DNA of 64,000 nt from Neorhodopirellula lusitana (GTDB taxonomy: Bacteria; Planctomycetota; Planctomycetia; Pirellulales; Pirellulaceae), in the NCBI RefSeq assembly GCF_900182915.1, contig NZ_FXUG01000002.1, forward strand, positions 558,001-622,000, written 5' to 3'. Shown piece after piece: positions 46,837-55,661 of the stretch. Both the position numbers and the translations under genes were made by a program. Each line of letters opens with the position of its first letter. The stretch's first letter is position 1. Below the pieces are notes generated by a model. The model was not told the origin of the DNA and did no database searches. It was given only the letters and a program-made list of their open reading frames with translations.

Positions 46837-48237
46837 ATGTACGACACCATCATCATTGGCGCGGGAATGAGCGGTCTGGCGGCCGGAATTCGTCTGGCGC
46901 ATTTTGACCAGCGTGTCTGTATTCTCGAGCGCCACTACACCATCGGTGGCTTGAATTCGTTCTACCGGATGGGCGGTCGTGACTACGACGTCGGCTTGCA
47001 TGCGATGACCAACTTCGCTCGTAAGGGCGATAAGCGGGGACCGCTGGCCAAGCTAATTCGACAGCTTCGGTTTGGCTGGGAAGATTTCAAGCTGGCCGAG
47101 CAAATCGGATCTTCGATTCGATTTCCGGACGTGGCACTCGATTTTAATAACGATATCGAAATGCTCGAAAGCGAGATTGCGAAGCAATTTCCAGATCAAA
47201 TTGACGGCTTTCGATCTTTGTGTGGCTCGCTGTTGGATTACTCCGACATGGACGGCGGGGCCCCAGATTTCATGCGTAGCGCCCGTGAGGTCATGGCGGA
47301 GCACCTGACGGAGCCCTTGCTGATCGAGATGCTGATTTGCCCGCTGATGTGGTACGGCAACGCTCGTGAAGATGACATGGACTTTGGTCAGTTCTGCATC
47401 ATGTTTCGGGCGTGTTATCTGGAAGGGTTCGGGCGTCCGTACAAGGGCGTTCGTGTCATCCTGAAGAATCTGGTGCGGAAGTTTCGTGGGCTCGGTGGTG
47501 AGTTGAAGCTTCGTCACGGGGTTTCGAAGATTCATGTGGACAATGGTCGCGCCGTGGGCGTGGTGCTGGATGACGGTACGGAGATCCAGGGCAAGCGAAT
47601 CTTGTCGTCGGCGGGCAACATCGAGACGATGCGGATGTGCGATGACATCACCACGCCGGACATCGCCAAGGCAGGCAAACTATCGTTCATCGAGTCGATC
47701 AGCGTGTTGGACCGCGACCCGAAAGAACTGGGGTTCGATCGCACAATTGTGTTCTACAACGATTCAGAGCGTTTCCACTGGAAGCGGCCTGATGACACGC
47801 TGTGCGACACGCGGACGGGAGTGATTTGTAGCCCCAATAACTACATTTACGACAACGACGAAGGGCAATTGCCCGACGGAATTGTGCGGATCACGACGCT
47901 CGCCAATCACGATCGGTGGAGCGAGCTTCCCGAAGCGAGGTACCGCGCCGAGAAGATCACGCAGTACGATGCGGCGGTGGCTTCGTCGGTCCGGTTCATG
48001 CCCGACTTCCGGTCCAACGTGATCGATACCGACGTGTTCACGCCCAAGACGATTCGCCGCTTCACTTGGCACGACAACGGGGCCGTCTACGGTGCTCCCG
48101 ATAAGCAGTTGGACGGTGCGACCCATTTGCCCAATGTTTATCTGTGCGGCACGGATCAGGGGTTTGTTGGCATCGTGGGCGCGATTGTCAGCGGCATCAG
48201 CATGGCCAACCGTCACTGTTTGGCGACGGATCTTTAA
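46837..48237 (+). CDS. Second FAD-dependent phytoene desaturase-like oxidoreductase
   Basis: MYDTIIIGAGMSGLAAGIRL and ILERHYTIGGLNSFYRMGGR are the FAD-binding N-terminus; LPNVYLCGTDQGFVGIVGAI is the C-terminal flavin block. At 466 residues it is related in layout to the product at 42686, but clearly diverged. It follows the ACP gene after 124 bases. Desaturation or isomerisation of an acyl chain is proposed from the context only. Confidence 0.82.
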   Translation: MYDTIIIGAGMSGLAAGIRLAHFDQRVCILERHYTIGGLNSFYRMGGRDYDVGLHAMTNFARKGDKRGPLAKLIRQLRFGWEDFKLAEQIGSSIRFPDVALDFNNDIEMLESEIAKQFPDQIDGFRSLCGSLLDYSDMDGGAPDFMRSAREVMAEHLTEPLLIEMLICPLMWYGNAREDDMDFGQFCIMFRACYLEGFGRPYKGVRVILKNLVRKFRGLGGELKLRHGVSKIHVDNGRAVGVVLDDGTEIQGKRILSSAGNIETMRMCDDITTPDIAKAGKLSFIESISVLDRDPKELGFDRTIVFYNDSERFHWKRPDDTLCDTRTGVICSPNNYIYDNDEGQLPDGIVRITTLANHDRWSELPEARYRAEKITQYDAAVASSVRFMPDFRSNVIDTDVFTPKTIRRFTWHDNGAVYGAPDKQLDGATHLPNVYLCGTDQGFVGIVGAIVSGISMANRHCLATDL

Positions 48238-48565
48238 GTCCACTGGTCACTGGCTCTGCACTGGATTCCCGGGCAAGGGGCTCCAGACAACCGCGCTTTA
48301 GACAACTGCGCTTCAGCAGCGTGAGACGCGAGAGTTTTGGCGTCGCGGAGTCGCCAGGCTGCGAGAGTCGACCGCCGATCAATTGAACTCTCTGGCGAGT
48401 CCAGCCACGGTAGTTTGTTGGCCGGGACCGGGGCGGGGGCCGGGGGCTGTTGAGCCGATTGTTATGGCTGCATTCATTTTCTTAGCATCGTGACTGCGCA
48501 TGAAAAAACCCTGCCTGAAGAATCAGGCAGGGTTCTTGTTCAAGTCGCTAGAGACTCAACACAGA
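48238..48565. other. Intergenic region with terminator
   Basis: The convergent spacer after the FAD oxidoreductase and the Ala/Cys-rich gene. It contains the terminator at 48503-48534 and nothing else that I recognise. Confidence 0.5.
48503..48534 (-). terminator. Intrinsic terminator of the Ala/Cys-rich protein gene
   Basis: On the minus strand AACCCTGCCTGA and its complement form a perfect 12-base stem with a four-base loop, followed by six T. It lies 31 bases after the stop at 48566. Confidence 0.9.
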
Positions 48566-49276
48566 CTAGATGTCGGTGTTAGCATCTGGCGTTGGAGGTG
48601 CTGGTGGAGCAGCTTCTTCAACAGCGTCAGCGGCAGCGTCTGCAGTTGGAGCAGGAGGAGCAGCTTGGTCGCTGCTGCTAGGAACTGCGTCGCCAGCCGA
48701 AGGAGCTGCTTCGGCTGCTGGAGCAGCTTCACCAGTCGTAACGCTACCAGGAACCAAAGTTTCGCCTGGAGCCAGTTCGAAGCCTTCGCTGCTAACTGGA
48801 GCCGATTCCATTACGGAACCTTCAACGACGGGTGCGCCTTCGCCACAAGCGGCACATGGAGCGGCTTCGACAGCCATTTCCATTGGAGCAGCTTCGCAAC
48901 CACAAGCTGGTGCTGGAGCTTCGCAGCCACAAGCAGGAGCTGGTGCAGCTTCGCAACCGCAAGCTGGTGCTGGGGCTTCGCAGCCACAAGCAGGAGCTGG
49001 TTCGCAGCAAGGAGCTGGAGCTGGTTCGCAACAAACTGGTTCGCAGCATGAGCTAGCTTTTTTAGCCTTCAGCTTAGCAAGCAAGCCGCCGCCACAACCG
49101 TGTGACTTCATGCCTGAGAAAAGGCCGCACGATGAAGCGCCAGCACAATTCTTGGAGAACAGCTTGCTGAACAAGCCGCCGCCACAACCACCGGCCTGAG
49201 CCGCACCACTGAAGAATAACGAAGCGCCCAAGACCAATGCGAAGGCGGTCGTTCCGTTCACCAAATTCCGATTCAT
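48566..49276 (-). CDS. Exported Ala/Pro/Cys-rich repeat protein
   Basis: A signal peptide (LVNGTTAFALVLGASLFFSG) is followed by a Gly/Cys/Lys-rich part (GGCGGGLFSKLFSKNCAG), then repeated PAPACGCEA units with CCEP pairs (about residues 75-130), and an Ala/Glu/Pro-rich acidic tail of about 100 residues. The start is the ATG ending at 49276, with GGGAG six bases upstream. The repeats and paired cysteines suggest a cross-linked envelope component; no homologous family is named. Its strong terminator and clean ribosome-binding site suggest high expression. Confidence 0.75.
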   Translation of the reverse strand: MNRNLVNGTTAFALVLGASLFFSGAAQAGGCGGGLFSKLFSKNCAGASSCGLFSGMKSHGCGGGLLAKLKAKKASSCCEPVCCEPAPAPCCEPAPACGCEAPAPACGCEAAPAPACGCEAPAPACGCEAAPMEMAVEAAPCAACGEGAPVVEGSVMESAPVSSEGFELAPGETLVPGSVTTGEAAPAAEAAPSAGDAVPSSSDQAAPPAPTADAAADAVEEAAPPAPPTPDANTDI

Positions 49277-49795
49277 GTACATCTCCCAAAAGGTTCGGAG
49301 TGATTCGGTGCGATCCGTATTCGCACACCTGAGTTTAAGAAGGTGTATTCCGACCACCCCTGTGATTCGATTCACCAGGAACCGCGACACGATGTCGTGG
49401 TTCCCGACTCGATTCTCAGTCCCGTTTTCCAAGCGAATGTGAGGAAAGGGGATTTGCGGTAATTTTGCCGCCTGAGTTGAGTTCGGGGTTACAGTAACTC
49501 CACGCCTACCGATGTCAATTGCCTAGACTTCCCAAAACGACAAGTTCCAAAGCGCTGTCGCCAAAGCAATCTCGGTCCAGGCAGACAGGATAGAGATGGT
49601 TTTAGTACCCCTTTGGTGGGGTTTCTCGGCTCGTTAGGGTGTCGTGGTTTCCCGAGGGAGCGATTGGCGGAGTCTAGATGCCCTTTGTGGGGGAGGCCTT
49701 TCGGCCGTTCGTCTTTGGTGTCCCGCCGTCTCGGAACTGTTTACGGAGTGGACCCGGTCAACAGTTGGTCGAAAATTTGGAGAAATAGATCGGCG
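49277..49795. other. Region without a gene, upstream of the Ala/Cys-rich gene
   Basis: Several plus-strand frames are open but look like chance. A small ACCCC/GGGGT hairpin near 49610 is followed by no T-run. Nothing else is supported. Confidence 0.4.
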
Positions 49796-50428
49796 TTAGC
49801 GTGCATCGCCGGCAGTTGTCCCGTCTGGGTTTTGTGCGGTTCGTGCTTCCGGTTGTCCGCCGAGCACCTGGGCCATCAGGTCGCCGTTTTCAAAATCGAG
49901 AACCAATGGTGGCTGATTTGGGTCCATTTCAAGGATTAGACCCGAAATCTTGTATTCGCTGCCCTGCATGACGACGGACCAAACGACTTGGTAGCTTTCC
50001 GCTTCGTTGCTGGCTGGGGCATTACCCGAAGTGTTAGGTTCGCTCCAGATGCAGTGCACCAAACGGCCGCTGCCCGCGGTGATGCCGGTGGCTGGGTCTG
50101 CTGGCATCGGAGTGCTGCGTGTGACGGTGAAGCGGGCGTCAGGCGATCCGATTGGCTGGACGACTTGACCAACTCGCTTCAGTTCAGATTGTGCTCGGTC
50201 AGTTAGCAGCGACATCGCGTCATGGTTTTCACCTCCACGCCGAATACGGTCCAGAAATTGGCTGACCACGGCTTCGGCGTCTTCGGCGGAGCCTACCGAT
50301 GCGAGTTGGGCAGATGCCGTCGTCGGTGCGTTTTCGGCTACTTCTTTTTTTCCGCAGCCCACGGATGTGCCCAGCAACAAGACTCCGGCAGCTAAGCAGC
50401 CGGTCAGTCGAGGATGGCGTGCGGTCAT
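49796..50428 (-). CDS. Lipoprotein of unknown function
   Basis: MTARHPRLTGCLAAGVLLLG runs to a lipobox (GTSVGC) near residue 25. The mature part, about 185 residues, is a soluble domain with a conserved-looking helix (DAEAVVSQFLDRIRRGGENH) and strands (YQVVWSVVMQGSEYKISGLI), possibly an NTF2-like or SnoaL-like fold; I cannot assign it. An in-frame start 14 codons upstream (50470) is possible, but the signal argues for this one. The last 20 residues are Gly/Ala/Asp-rich. Confidence 0.6.
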   Translation of the reverse strand: MTARHPRLTGCLAAGVLLLGTSVGCGKKEVAENAPTTASAQLASVGSAEDAEAVVSQFLDRIRRGGENHDAMSLLTDRAQSELKRVGQVVQPIGSPDARFTVTRSTPMPADPATGITAGSGRLVHCIWSEPNTSGNAPASNEAESYQVVWSVVMQGSEYKISGLILEMDPNQPPLVLDFENGDLMAQVLGGQPEARTAQNPDGTTAGDAR

Positions 50429-50818
50429 TTGAATGCGTGCGGCTTCAATGAATGGGATGGAAAACGCCATGGTTCGGTTCGCAACAGTTTGAGATGTGTT
50501 TGAAACGGGAGCCAGCGAATAACATCATCCGCCGATAGTCTGGGGATACGAATTGGTCAGGCAGAGTGTCAATATCGATCGAACGTCAGGCATTCGTTTG
50601 GGCTTCAGAAATGCATTTCGGGTGCGGTTCACGGCAGCTTGGCTGTCGGATTGAACTAGACCTCGTCGGCTTCCTTTCTTTATCGGAAGGAACCTGCAAC
50701 CTCGCGAAGTTGTCTGCGACGTCGGCACGCTACGAAGTGGGCTGTTCAGTGAGGGTGCGAAACTAGGAAGTGTCATTGCGATTGGCACTGGAACGAACGT
50801 GTCGGGAGATTCACCTGA
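50429..50818. other. Divergent intergenic region upstream of the lipoprotein and glycosyltransferase genes
   Basis: No gene, repeat or clear promoter pair was recognised in these 390 bases. Confidence 0.4.
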
Positions 50819-51907
50819 ATGTCGATCAAAGAGAATACTTCGCCCAGCCTGTCGGTCTTTCAAGGCGACGCCGAAGCGACTCCCGCTGATTCACCTCGCA
50901 TCCTGGTGTCTCGGTTGAGTGCGATTGGTGACGCGATTCTGACGATGCCTGTGGTGTGTTGCATTCGCGACGCCTTTCCCAACGCATTCATTGGCTGGGC
51001 TGTTGAATCCAAGGTGGTGCCGGTTGTTCAGCATCATCGAGCTCTCGATACCGTCATTGAGCTTCGACCGGGCTGGTATCGGTCGCCGACCTCGCTGGCG
51101 GAAACACGCAAGCATCTCCGAGACCTGCGTTTTGATCTCACGATCGATTGTCAGGGAACCCTGCGTTCTTCGCTCGCTTGTTATCTCAGTGGTGCGTCCC
51201 GTCGCATCGGTTTTCACGGAAAGCACCTTTGGGATTTGGGTGGCGTGTTAAACAACGAAAAAGTCTCCCCGGTCTTTCACCACCAGACTGACCGTGCGTT
51301 GGAATTGTTGACGCCGCTTGGGATTCATCACCCGAAGGTGAAATGGGAATTACCGATTGAAAAATCGGATTTGAAGTGGGCCAGTGATTTTCGGTCGAAG
51401 ATCAAGTCACCGAGGGTTGCGATTTTGAACCCAGGTGGTGCCTGGGCATCCAACCTTTGGGAGCCTGATCGGTTTGCGTCCACGGCTCGATATTTGGCGG
51501 ATCGCTACGGCTACCACAGTCTGGTGGTGTGGGGCACGTTCAACGAGCGACTGATGGCGGAACGAATTGTGGAGCTTTCCGAAGGGACGGTTTCATTGGC
51601 ACCGGACACTTCATTGAAAACATTGGCCGCGTTGATCAAAACCGCTGATTTATTCATTAGCGGCGATACCGGTCCGCTGCACATGTCGGTTGCGGTGGGT
51701 ACCAAGACGATTGGGTTGTACGGTGCGACAAGGCCAGGTGATAGCGGGCCGTATGGCCAAGTGGCATTGCAGTTGCAGTATGAGTCCGGCAGCCGGCGCC
51801 ATCGCCGAGCCGCCGACAATCGAGCCATGCGGGCAATCGGTGTGGAGCATGTTTGTGCCGTCGTGGACGAGATGCATGCGAAAAAGAGGGTGGCGCGGGC
51901 TGCCTAA
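50819..51907 (+). CDS. Glycosyltransferase family 9 protein (ADP-heptose:LPS heptosyltransferase type)
   Basis: ILVSRLSAIGDAILTMPVVC is the GT9 N-terminal block; VAILNPGGAWASNLWEPDRF and SGDTGPLHMSVAVGTKTIGL are the nucleotide-sugar binding blocks. The enzyme probably adds a heptose or related sugar to lipid A core at the inner membrane. An N-terminal extension of about 25 polar residues precedes the fold. The middle of the protein is regular, while the C-terminus is Arg-rich. No other LPS gene is adjacent. Confidence 0.88.
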   Translation: MSIKENTSPSLSVFQGDAEATPADSPRILVSRLSAIGDAILTMPVVCCIRDAFPNAFIGWAVESKVVPVVQHHRALDTVIELRPGWYRSPTSLAETRKHLRDLRFDLTIDCQGTLRSSLACYLSGASRRIGFHGKHLWDLGGVLNNEKVSPVFHHQTDRALELLTPLGIHHPKVKWELPIEKSDLKWASDFRSKIKSPRVAILNPGGAWASNLWEPDRFASTARYLADRYGYHSLVVWGTFNERLMAERIVELSEGTVSLAPDTSLKTLAALIKTADLFISGDTGPLHMSVAVGTKTIGLYGATRPGDSGPYGQVALQLQYESGSRRHRRAADNRAMRAIGVEHVCAVVDEMHAKKRVARAA

Positions 51908-52109
51908 AGAGTTGTCCTGAATTCACTACCCAATTCCTTAGCAAGCAATCCTTCGTAGCCGATGTCGCCAGACTTCGGGGATCCTAGTTTGTCCTAACTC
52001 TGGTTTACCTGAGCTTGGGTTTGTCTGAATGTTGCCGAGTCCAGCTACGGATCTTGTTTCGTGAAAGCTTCCAAGGGCCACGTGATCCATTCTTGCTAAG
52101 GTCGTTTTT

Positions 52110-52688
52110 TTGAAGTCGAGCGAACCCGATCCTGTGTCCGAACCAAAGTCATTGCCTGAGTCGCGTGCTGTTTCCCGGTCGCGGTCAGCGGTAGGCGGGC
52201 ACGCGACGCCGGGGCTGCATCCGGCCAATAAAGTTGTGCTACCGCCGATGCGGTGGGTGGACCGTTTTACACACTTGTTGGATACCAAGTTTCGAATTCC
52301 TGGAACGAGCATCCGCTTTGGCGGCGACTTCTTGCTCGGGTTGGTCCCCGGGGCGGGCGATGGAATTAGCCTGGTGATGTCGGGCTTATTGATCGCAACG
52401 ATGGCCAAGAACGGTGCCAGTTTTCGGCTGGTGTTGCGCATGCTTGGCAACGTGGTGGTCGATGCGATTGTGGGAACAGTCCCGCTTGCGGGGAACGTGT
52501 TCGATCTGTTCTTTAAGGCGAACACCCGCAATCTGGCGTTGATGCGGGAGTACTATGAACAGGGCAAGCACACGGGGCGATCTTGGCCGGTGATCGTCGC
52601 GATTTTGGCGGTGATCTTGACCGTGTTCATCGCGTTGTTCTTGCTGATTGCCTGGCTCTTGAAAGAAGTCTGGCAGTTCCTTTTTTGA
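52110..52688 (+). CDS. DUF4112 membrane protein
   Basis: A polar leader of about 40 residues precedes the DUF4112 core: RWVDRFTHLLDTKFRIPGTS, GGDFLLGLVPGAGDGISLVM and VVVDAIVGTVPLAGNVFDLF, then LFFKANTRNLALMREYYEQG. A membrane helix closes the protein (PVIVAILAVILTVFIALFLL). The function of the family is unknown. The only start is TTG 52110, with AAGG about ten bases upstream. Confidence 0.85.
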   Translation: MKSSEPDPVSEPKSLPESRAVSRSRSAVGGHATPGLHPANKVVLPPMRWVDRFTHLLDTKFRIPGTSIRFGGDFLLGLVPGAGDGISLVMSGLLIATMAKNGASFRLVLRMLGNVVVDAIVGTVPLAGNVFDLFFKANTRNLALMREYYEQGKHTGRSWPVIVAILAVILTVFIALFLLIAWLLKEVWQFLF

Positions 52689-52758
52689 ACCTGCCGATCG
52701 ACCAAGGCTCGCTGGTCGCGTGGTCCGATTGAGCTGCTACTTTCGTAGCCTGATAGTC

Positions 52759-52779
52759 AGTAGCTAGTAGCTAGTAGCT
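52759..52779. repeat. Three tandem copies of AGTAGCT
   Basis: A perfect seven-base unit repeated three times, ten bases before the pgl stop on the plus strand. Seven is not a multiple of three; it lies outside genes. Confidence 0.6.
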
Positions 52780-52788
52780 AGGCGACAG

Positions 52789-53496
52789 CTATGCAGGCAT
52801 AGCCTCTTGGCTGACGTACCAAATCGGGGATTCGATCAGTTGCGACGGGATCGTGTTGACTTGGCGATCATGGTTCCAAACTTGGTCGAGTGCGACTTGC
52901 TTGTTGGCACCGGCGATCAGGAACCACTTGTAACGCGATGAATTGATTGCTGGTGCCGTTAGCGTGTAACGATAGGCGTCGAATTTGGCGACAAAGTTCT
53001 CGACGAACCATCGCTGTTGTTCGTTGATCGCTAGGGTCCCAGGGAACAGTGATGCGGTGTGGGCGTCGTCCCCCATGCCAAGCAGCGAGAGGTCCCACTG
53101 AGGAGTTGCCTGGCCGGCGAACTCTTTTCGCAGTATCGCTTCGTATTGCTTGGCCGTTTCCGCTGGGTTGCTTGGATCGACCGGTACGGGAAAGGCGTGG
53201 ACCTGGTCTTGCGGCAGGTGGTTTAGTAGGGCTTCACGCACCATGCGGTAGTTGGAATCGTCGTGATCGTGGGGCACGTTCCGTTCATCGCCCCAGAACC
53301 AATGAATGTTGTCCCAGTCGAGATCGCGTTTGGCCAACAGTTCATAAAGACGTTTGGGAGTTGATCCACCCGAAAGCGAGACGCGGAAGACGCCACGCTG
53401 CGAAATGGACTCTGCGGCCAACTCGCAAAACGCGTCGGCGACGGTTGTAGAGAGTTCGTCGAGTGACGAGCAGGTGTGCAGGGTCGAAGGTTTCAT
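52789..53496 (-). CDS. pgl: 6-phosphogluconolactonase
   Basis: RVSLSGGSTPKRLYELLAKR, NIHWFWGDERNVPHDHDDSN and DLSLLGMGDDAHTASLFPGT are the blocks of the DevB/Pgl type, with the catalytic His in DDAHTASL. It hydrolyses 6-phosphogluconolactone in the oxidative pentose phosphate pathway. The length of 235 residues is normal. No zwf or gnd is adjacent. Confidence 0.93.
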   Translation of the reverse strand: MKPSTLHTCSSLDELSTTVADAFCELAAESISQRGVFRVSLSGGSTPKRLYELLAKRDLDWDNIHWFWGDERNVPHDHDDSNYRMVREALLNHLPQDQVHAFPVPVDPSNPAETAKQYEAILRKEFAGQATPQWDLSLLGMGDDAHTASLFPGTLAINEQQRWFVENFVAKFDAYRYTLTAPAINSSRYKWFLIAGANKQVALDQVWNHDRQVNTIPSQLIESPIWYVSQEAMPA

Positions 53497-53583
53497 ATGC
53501 AGGGAATCCAGAAGTTGGGTGGATCAGAGTTGAGCGAACGCGAGCGGTTTGGAGGATGGCTATTGATACAAAGAAATTGCTTC

Positions 53584-55383
53584 TTAGAAGTCGCTGAGTT
53601 CTAGCCAGCGTTCTTCCGTTTCGCTGAGTTCCACTTCGATCGCTTTCACTTGATCGTGCAGTCGTACCGCTTCGTCGGGCTTGGTTTCGGTCAACAACTT
53701 GGCGTTGAGCTCGCGTTTCTCTTCGTCCAGTTTGGCAATTTTCCGCTCGAGCGTTTTCAGTTCTTTGCCCGTTTTGCGTTGGTCGCGGTGTTGTTTTCGG
53801 TCACCGCCACCGGCTGCTTTGCCGGGAGCTTTTCCGCTCGGTTTGCCTGACGCGGCGTTGCGAATGCGTTCGCCGTCGTCGACTTCTTTTTCGACCGCTT
53901 CACAATAGCTGTCGTAGCTACCGAAGTAGTTTCGGACTCTGCTGTCACGAACTTCGATGACGTTGGTCGCCACACGAGCCATGAAGTGTCGATCGTGGCT
54001 GGTGAAAATCACGGTGCCCTTATAGAGCCGCAACGCTTCGGCCAGGGCGTCGACGGTTTCGACATCCAAGTGGTTACCTGGTTCGTCCAAGACCAGCACG
54101 TTGGCAGTGCCTAGCAACAAACTGGCCATGCACACTCGTGCTCGTTCGCCACCGCTGAGAACCTTGACCTTCTTTTGGATCGCTTCGTCACGGAATAGCA
54201 ACGCCCCGGCCATCGCCAGAACATCTTGCCGGGTGGTGTCCGGATCGGATGCCATTTCGAGGTGTTCCAGAATCGTTTGCCGTTCATCGAGACTGGTGTA
54301 GACGTGTTGGGCGTAGGTGCCGATCTCGATTCCGTGGCCCCATTTCATGTTGCCATCCATGGGTTCCAGGGAATGGACCAGGGTCCGCAACATCGTTGTT
54401 TTTCCCTGGCCATTGTCACCGACGATCGCGGCACGTTGACCGTGTTCGATTTCAAGGGAGATGTCGGTGGCGACGATGTGCTCGGGTTTGCCATCGGAGG
54501 TGGCTGGGTAGCCGATCGACATGCCTTCACAGCGAACCGCGGTTCCTTGGCGAGGTTTGACTCGCGGGGCACGGATGTTGACGGTGGGTTCGTCCGTCTC
54601 GAGTTCAACGGTTTGCAGCTTTTCGAGTTGCTTGGCTTTGCTGCGAGCTTGGCTGGCCGTGGAAGCGTTGGCTCGGTTCTTGTCGATGAACTGCTTGAGT
54701 TGTTTTTGCTTGGCGATGACGGTGGCGTTGACGCGACGATCGTGTTCGCGGCGTTCTTCGCGGAACTCGATGAACTCGTTGATCTTGCCAGGAAACATGG
54801 TGAGTTGTCCCTTGGAAAGTTCCAGCGTTTGACTGCAGGTGGCTTTCAGGAACGCGCGATCGTGGCTGACGATCAGGGCAGCTTTCCCGAAATCACGCAG
54901 GAAGTGTTCCAGCAGGATTTGGGTCCGCAGGTCGAGGAAGTTGGTAGGTTCGTCCAACATCAGCAGATTGGGATCGTGCAGGAGCAGCGCCGCCAATTTG
55001 ACACGCGTCTGCCAACCACCCGAAAGAGCCTTCACGGGGCCTTCGAGGTAATCCCCTTTTAACTCGAATTGGCCGGCGACCTGGCCGCATCGCCAATCCG
55101 GCGCGCCGCTGTCTCGCATCAGGAAGTCGAGCGCCGATTCGCCGTCCTGGAATGGGTCATGTTGCCGCAGGTAGCCGATTCGAAGGGACGGGTGGTGAAT
55201 GACGTCGCCTTTTTCGACTTCTTCTTCGCCCAACAAGACGCGCAGCAAAGTCGACTTGCCGGCACCGTTGCGGCCAACGAATCCGACTTTGACATCATCT
55301 GTCAGGCTCACGTCGGCCCCATCTAGAAGGATTTGGTCGCCGAAGCGTTTATGGGCGTCGCGAAGCTGAATCAATACGGCCAT
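53584..55383 (-). CDS. ABC-F family ATPase (Uup-like)
   Basis: Two ABC domains are fused: Walker A GRNGAGKSTLL with signature LSGGWQTRVKLA, and Walker A GDNGQGKTTML with signature LSGGERARVCMA. A helical linker (about residues 225-285: RVNATVIAKQKQLKQFIDKN) separates them, and a C-terminal coiled coil (about 510-599) is present, as in Uup. There are no membrane segments, so it is not a transporter. ABC-F proteins act on ribosomes or, for Uup, branched DNA. The length of 599 residues is normal. ATG ends at 55383. Confidence 0.92.
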   Translation of the reverse strand: MAVLIQLRDAHKRFGDQILLDGADVSLTDDVKVGFVGRNGAGKSTLLRVLLGEEEVEKGDVIHHPSLRIGYLRQHDPFQDGESALDFLMRDSGAPDWRCGQVAGQFELKGDYLEGPVKALSGGWQTRVKLAALLLHDPNLLMLDEPTNFLDLRTQILLEHFLRDFGKAALIVSHDRAFLKATCSQTLELSKGQLTMFPGKINEFIEFREERREHDRRVNATVIAKQKQLKQFIDKNRANASTASQARSKAKQLEKLQTVELETDEPTVNIRAPRVKPRQGTAVRCEGMSIGYPATSDGKPEHIVATDISLEIEHGQRAAIVGDNGQGKTTMLRTLVHSLEPMDGNMKWGHGIEIGTYAQHVYTSLDERQTILEHLEMASDPDTTRQDVLAMAGALLFRDEAIQKKVKVLSGGERARVCMASLLLGTANVLVLDEPGNHLDVETVDALAEALRLYKGTVIFTSHDRHFMARVATNVIEVRDSRVRNYFGSYDSYCEAVEKEVDDGERIRNAASGKPSGKAPGKAAGGGDRKQHRDQRKTGKELKTLERKIAKLDEEKRELNAKLLTETKPDEAVRLHDQVKAIEVELSETEERWLELSDF

Positions 55384-55661
55384 GATTCCGATTATTTATG
55401 GAAACGAGTTTTTTTGTTGGGCAAAGCGGTTAAAAGAGGGAACGATTGCCGTCCCTTCGTGCGTATTCAGGTGGTGAATACGCGCCGCCACAGGATCAAC
55501 ACAGAGGGTAACGAGAAAGGCGAAAAAGTTCACCTAGTCTTGTCTACCCACCTAGCTCCCTGTTCCTTAAAGTAATCGTCTACCCGCTCGCAACCGTTCT
55601 CGCGGTATCCCATTGACCTCTTCAGCTGTCGGCATTTGCCGGTCGGACCGCTGCCACGCTC

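Noticed and set aside
48500-49199. Two long plus-strand frames opposite the Ala/Cys-rich protein
   Set aside because: They reflect the repeat composition of the real gene on the minus strand, which has a signal peptide, a ribosome-binding site and a terminator.
49613-49939. 108-codon plus-strand frame in the gap before the lipoprotein gene
   Set aside because: Arg/Gly/Cys-rich composition without a fold, a poor start, and overlap with the lipoprotein's end on the other strand.
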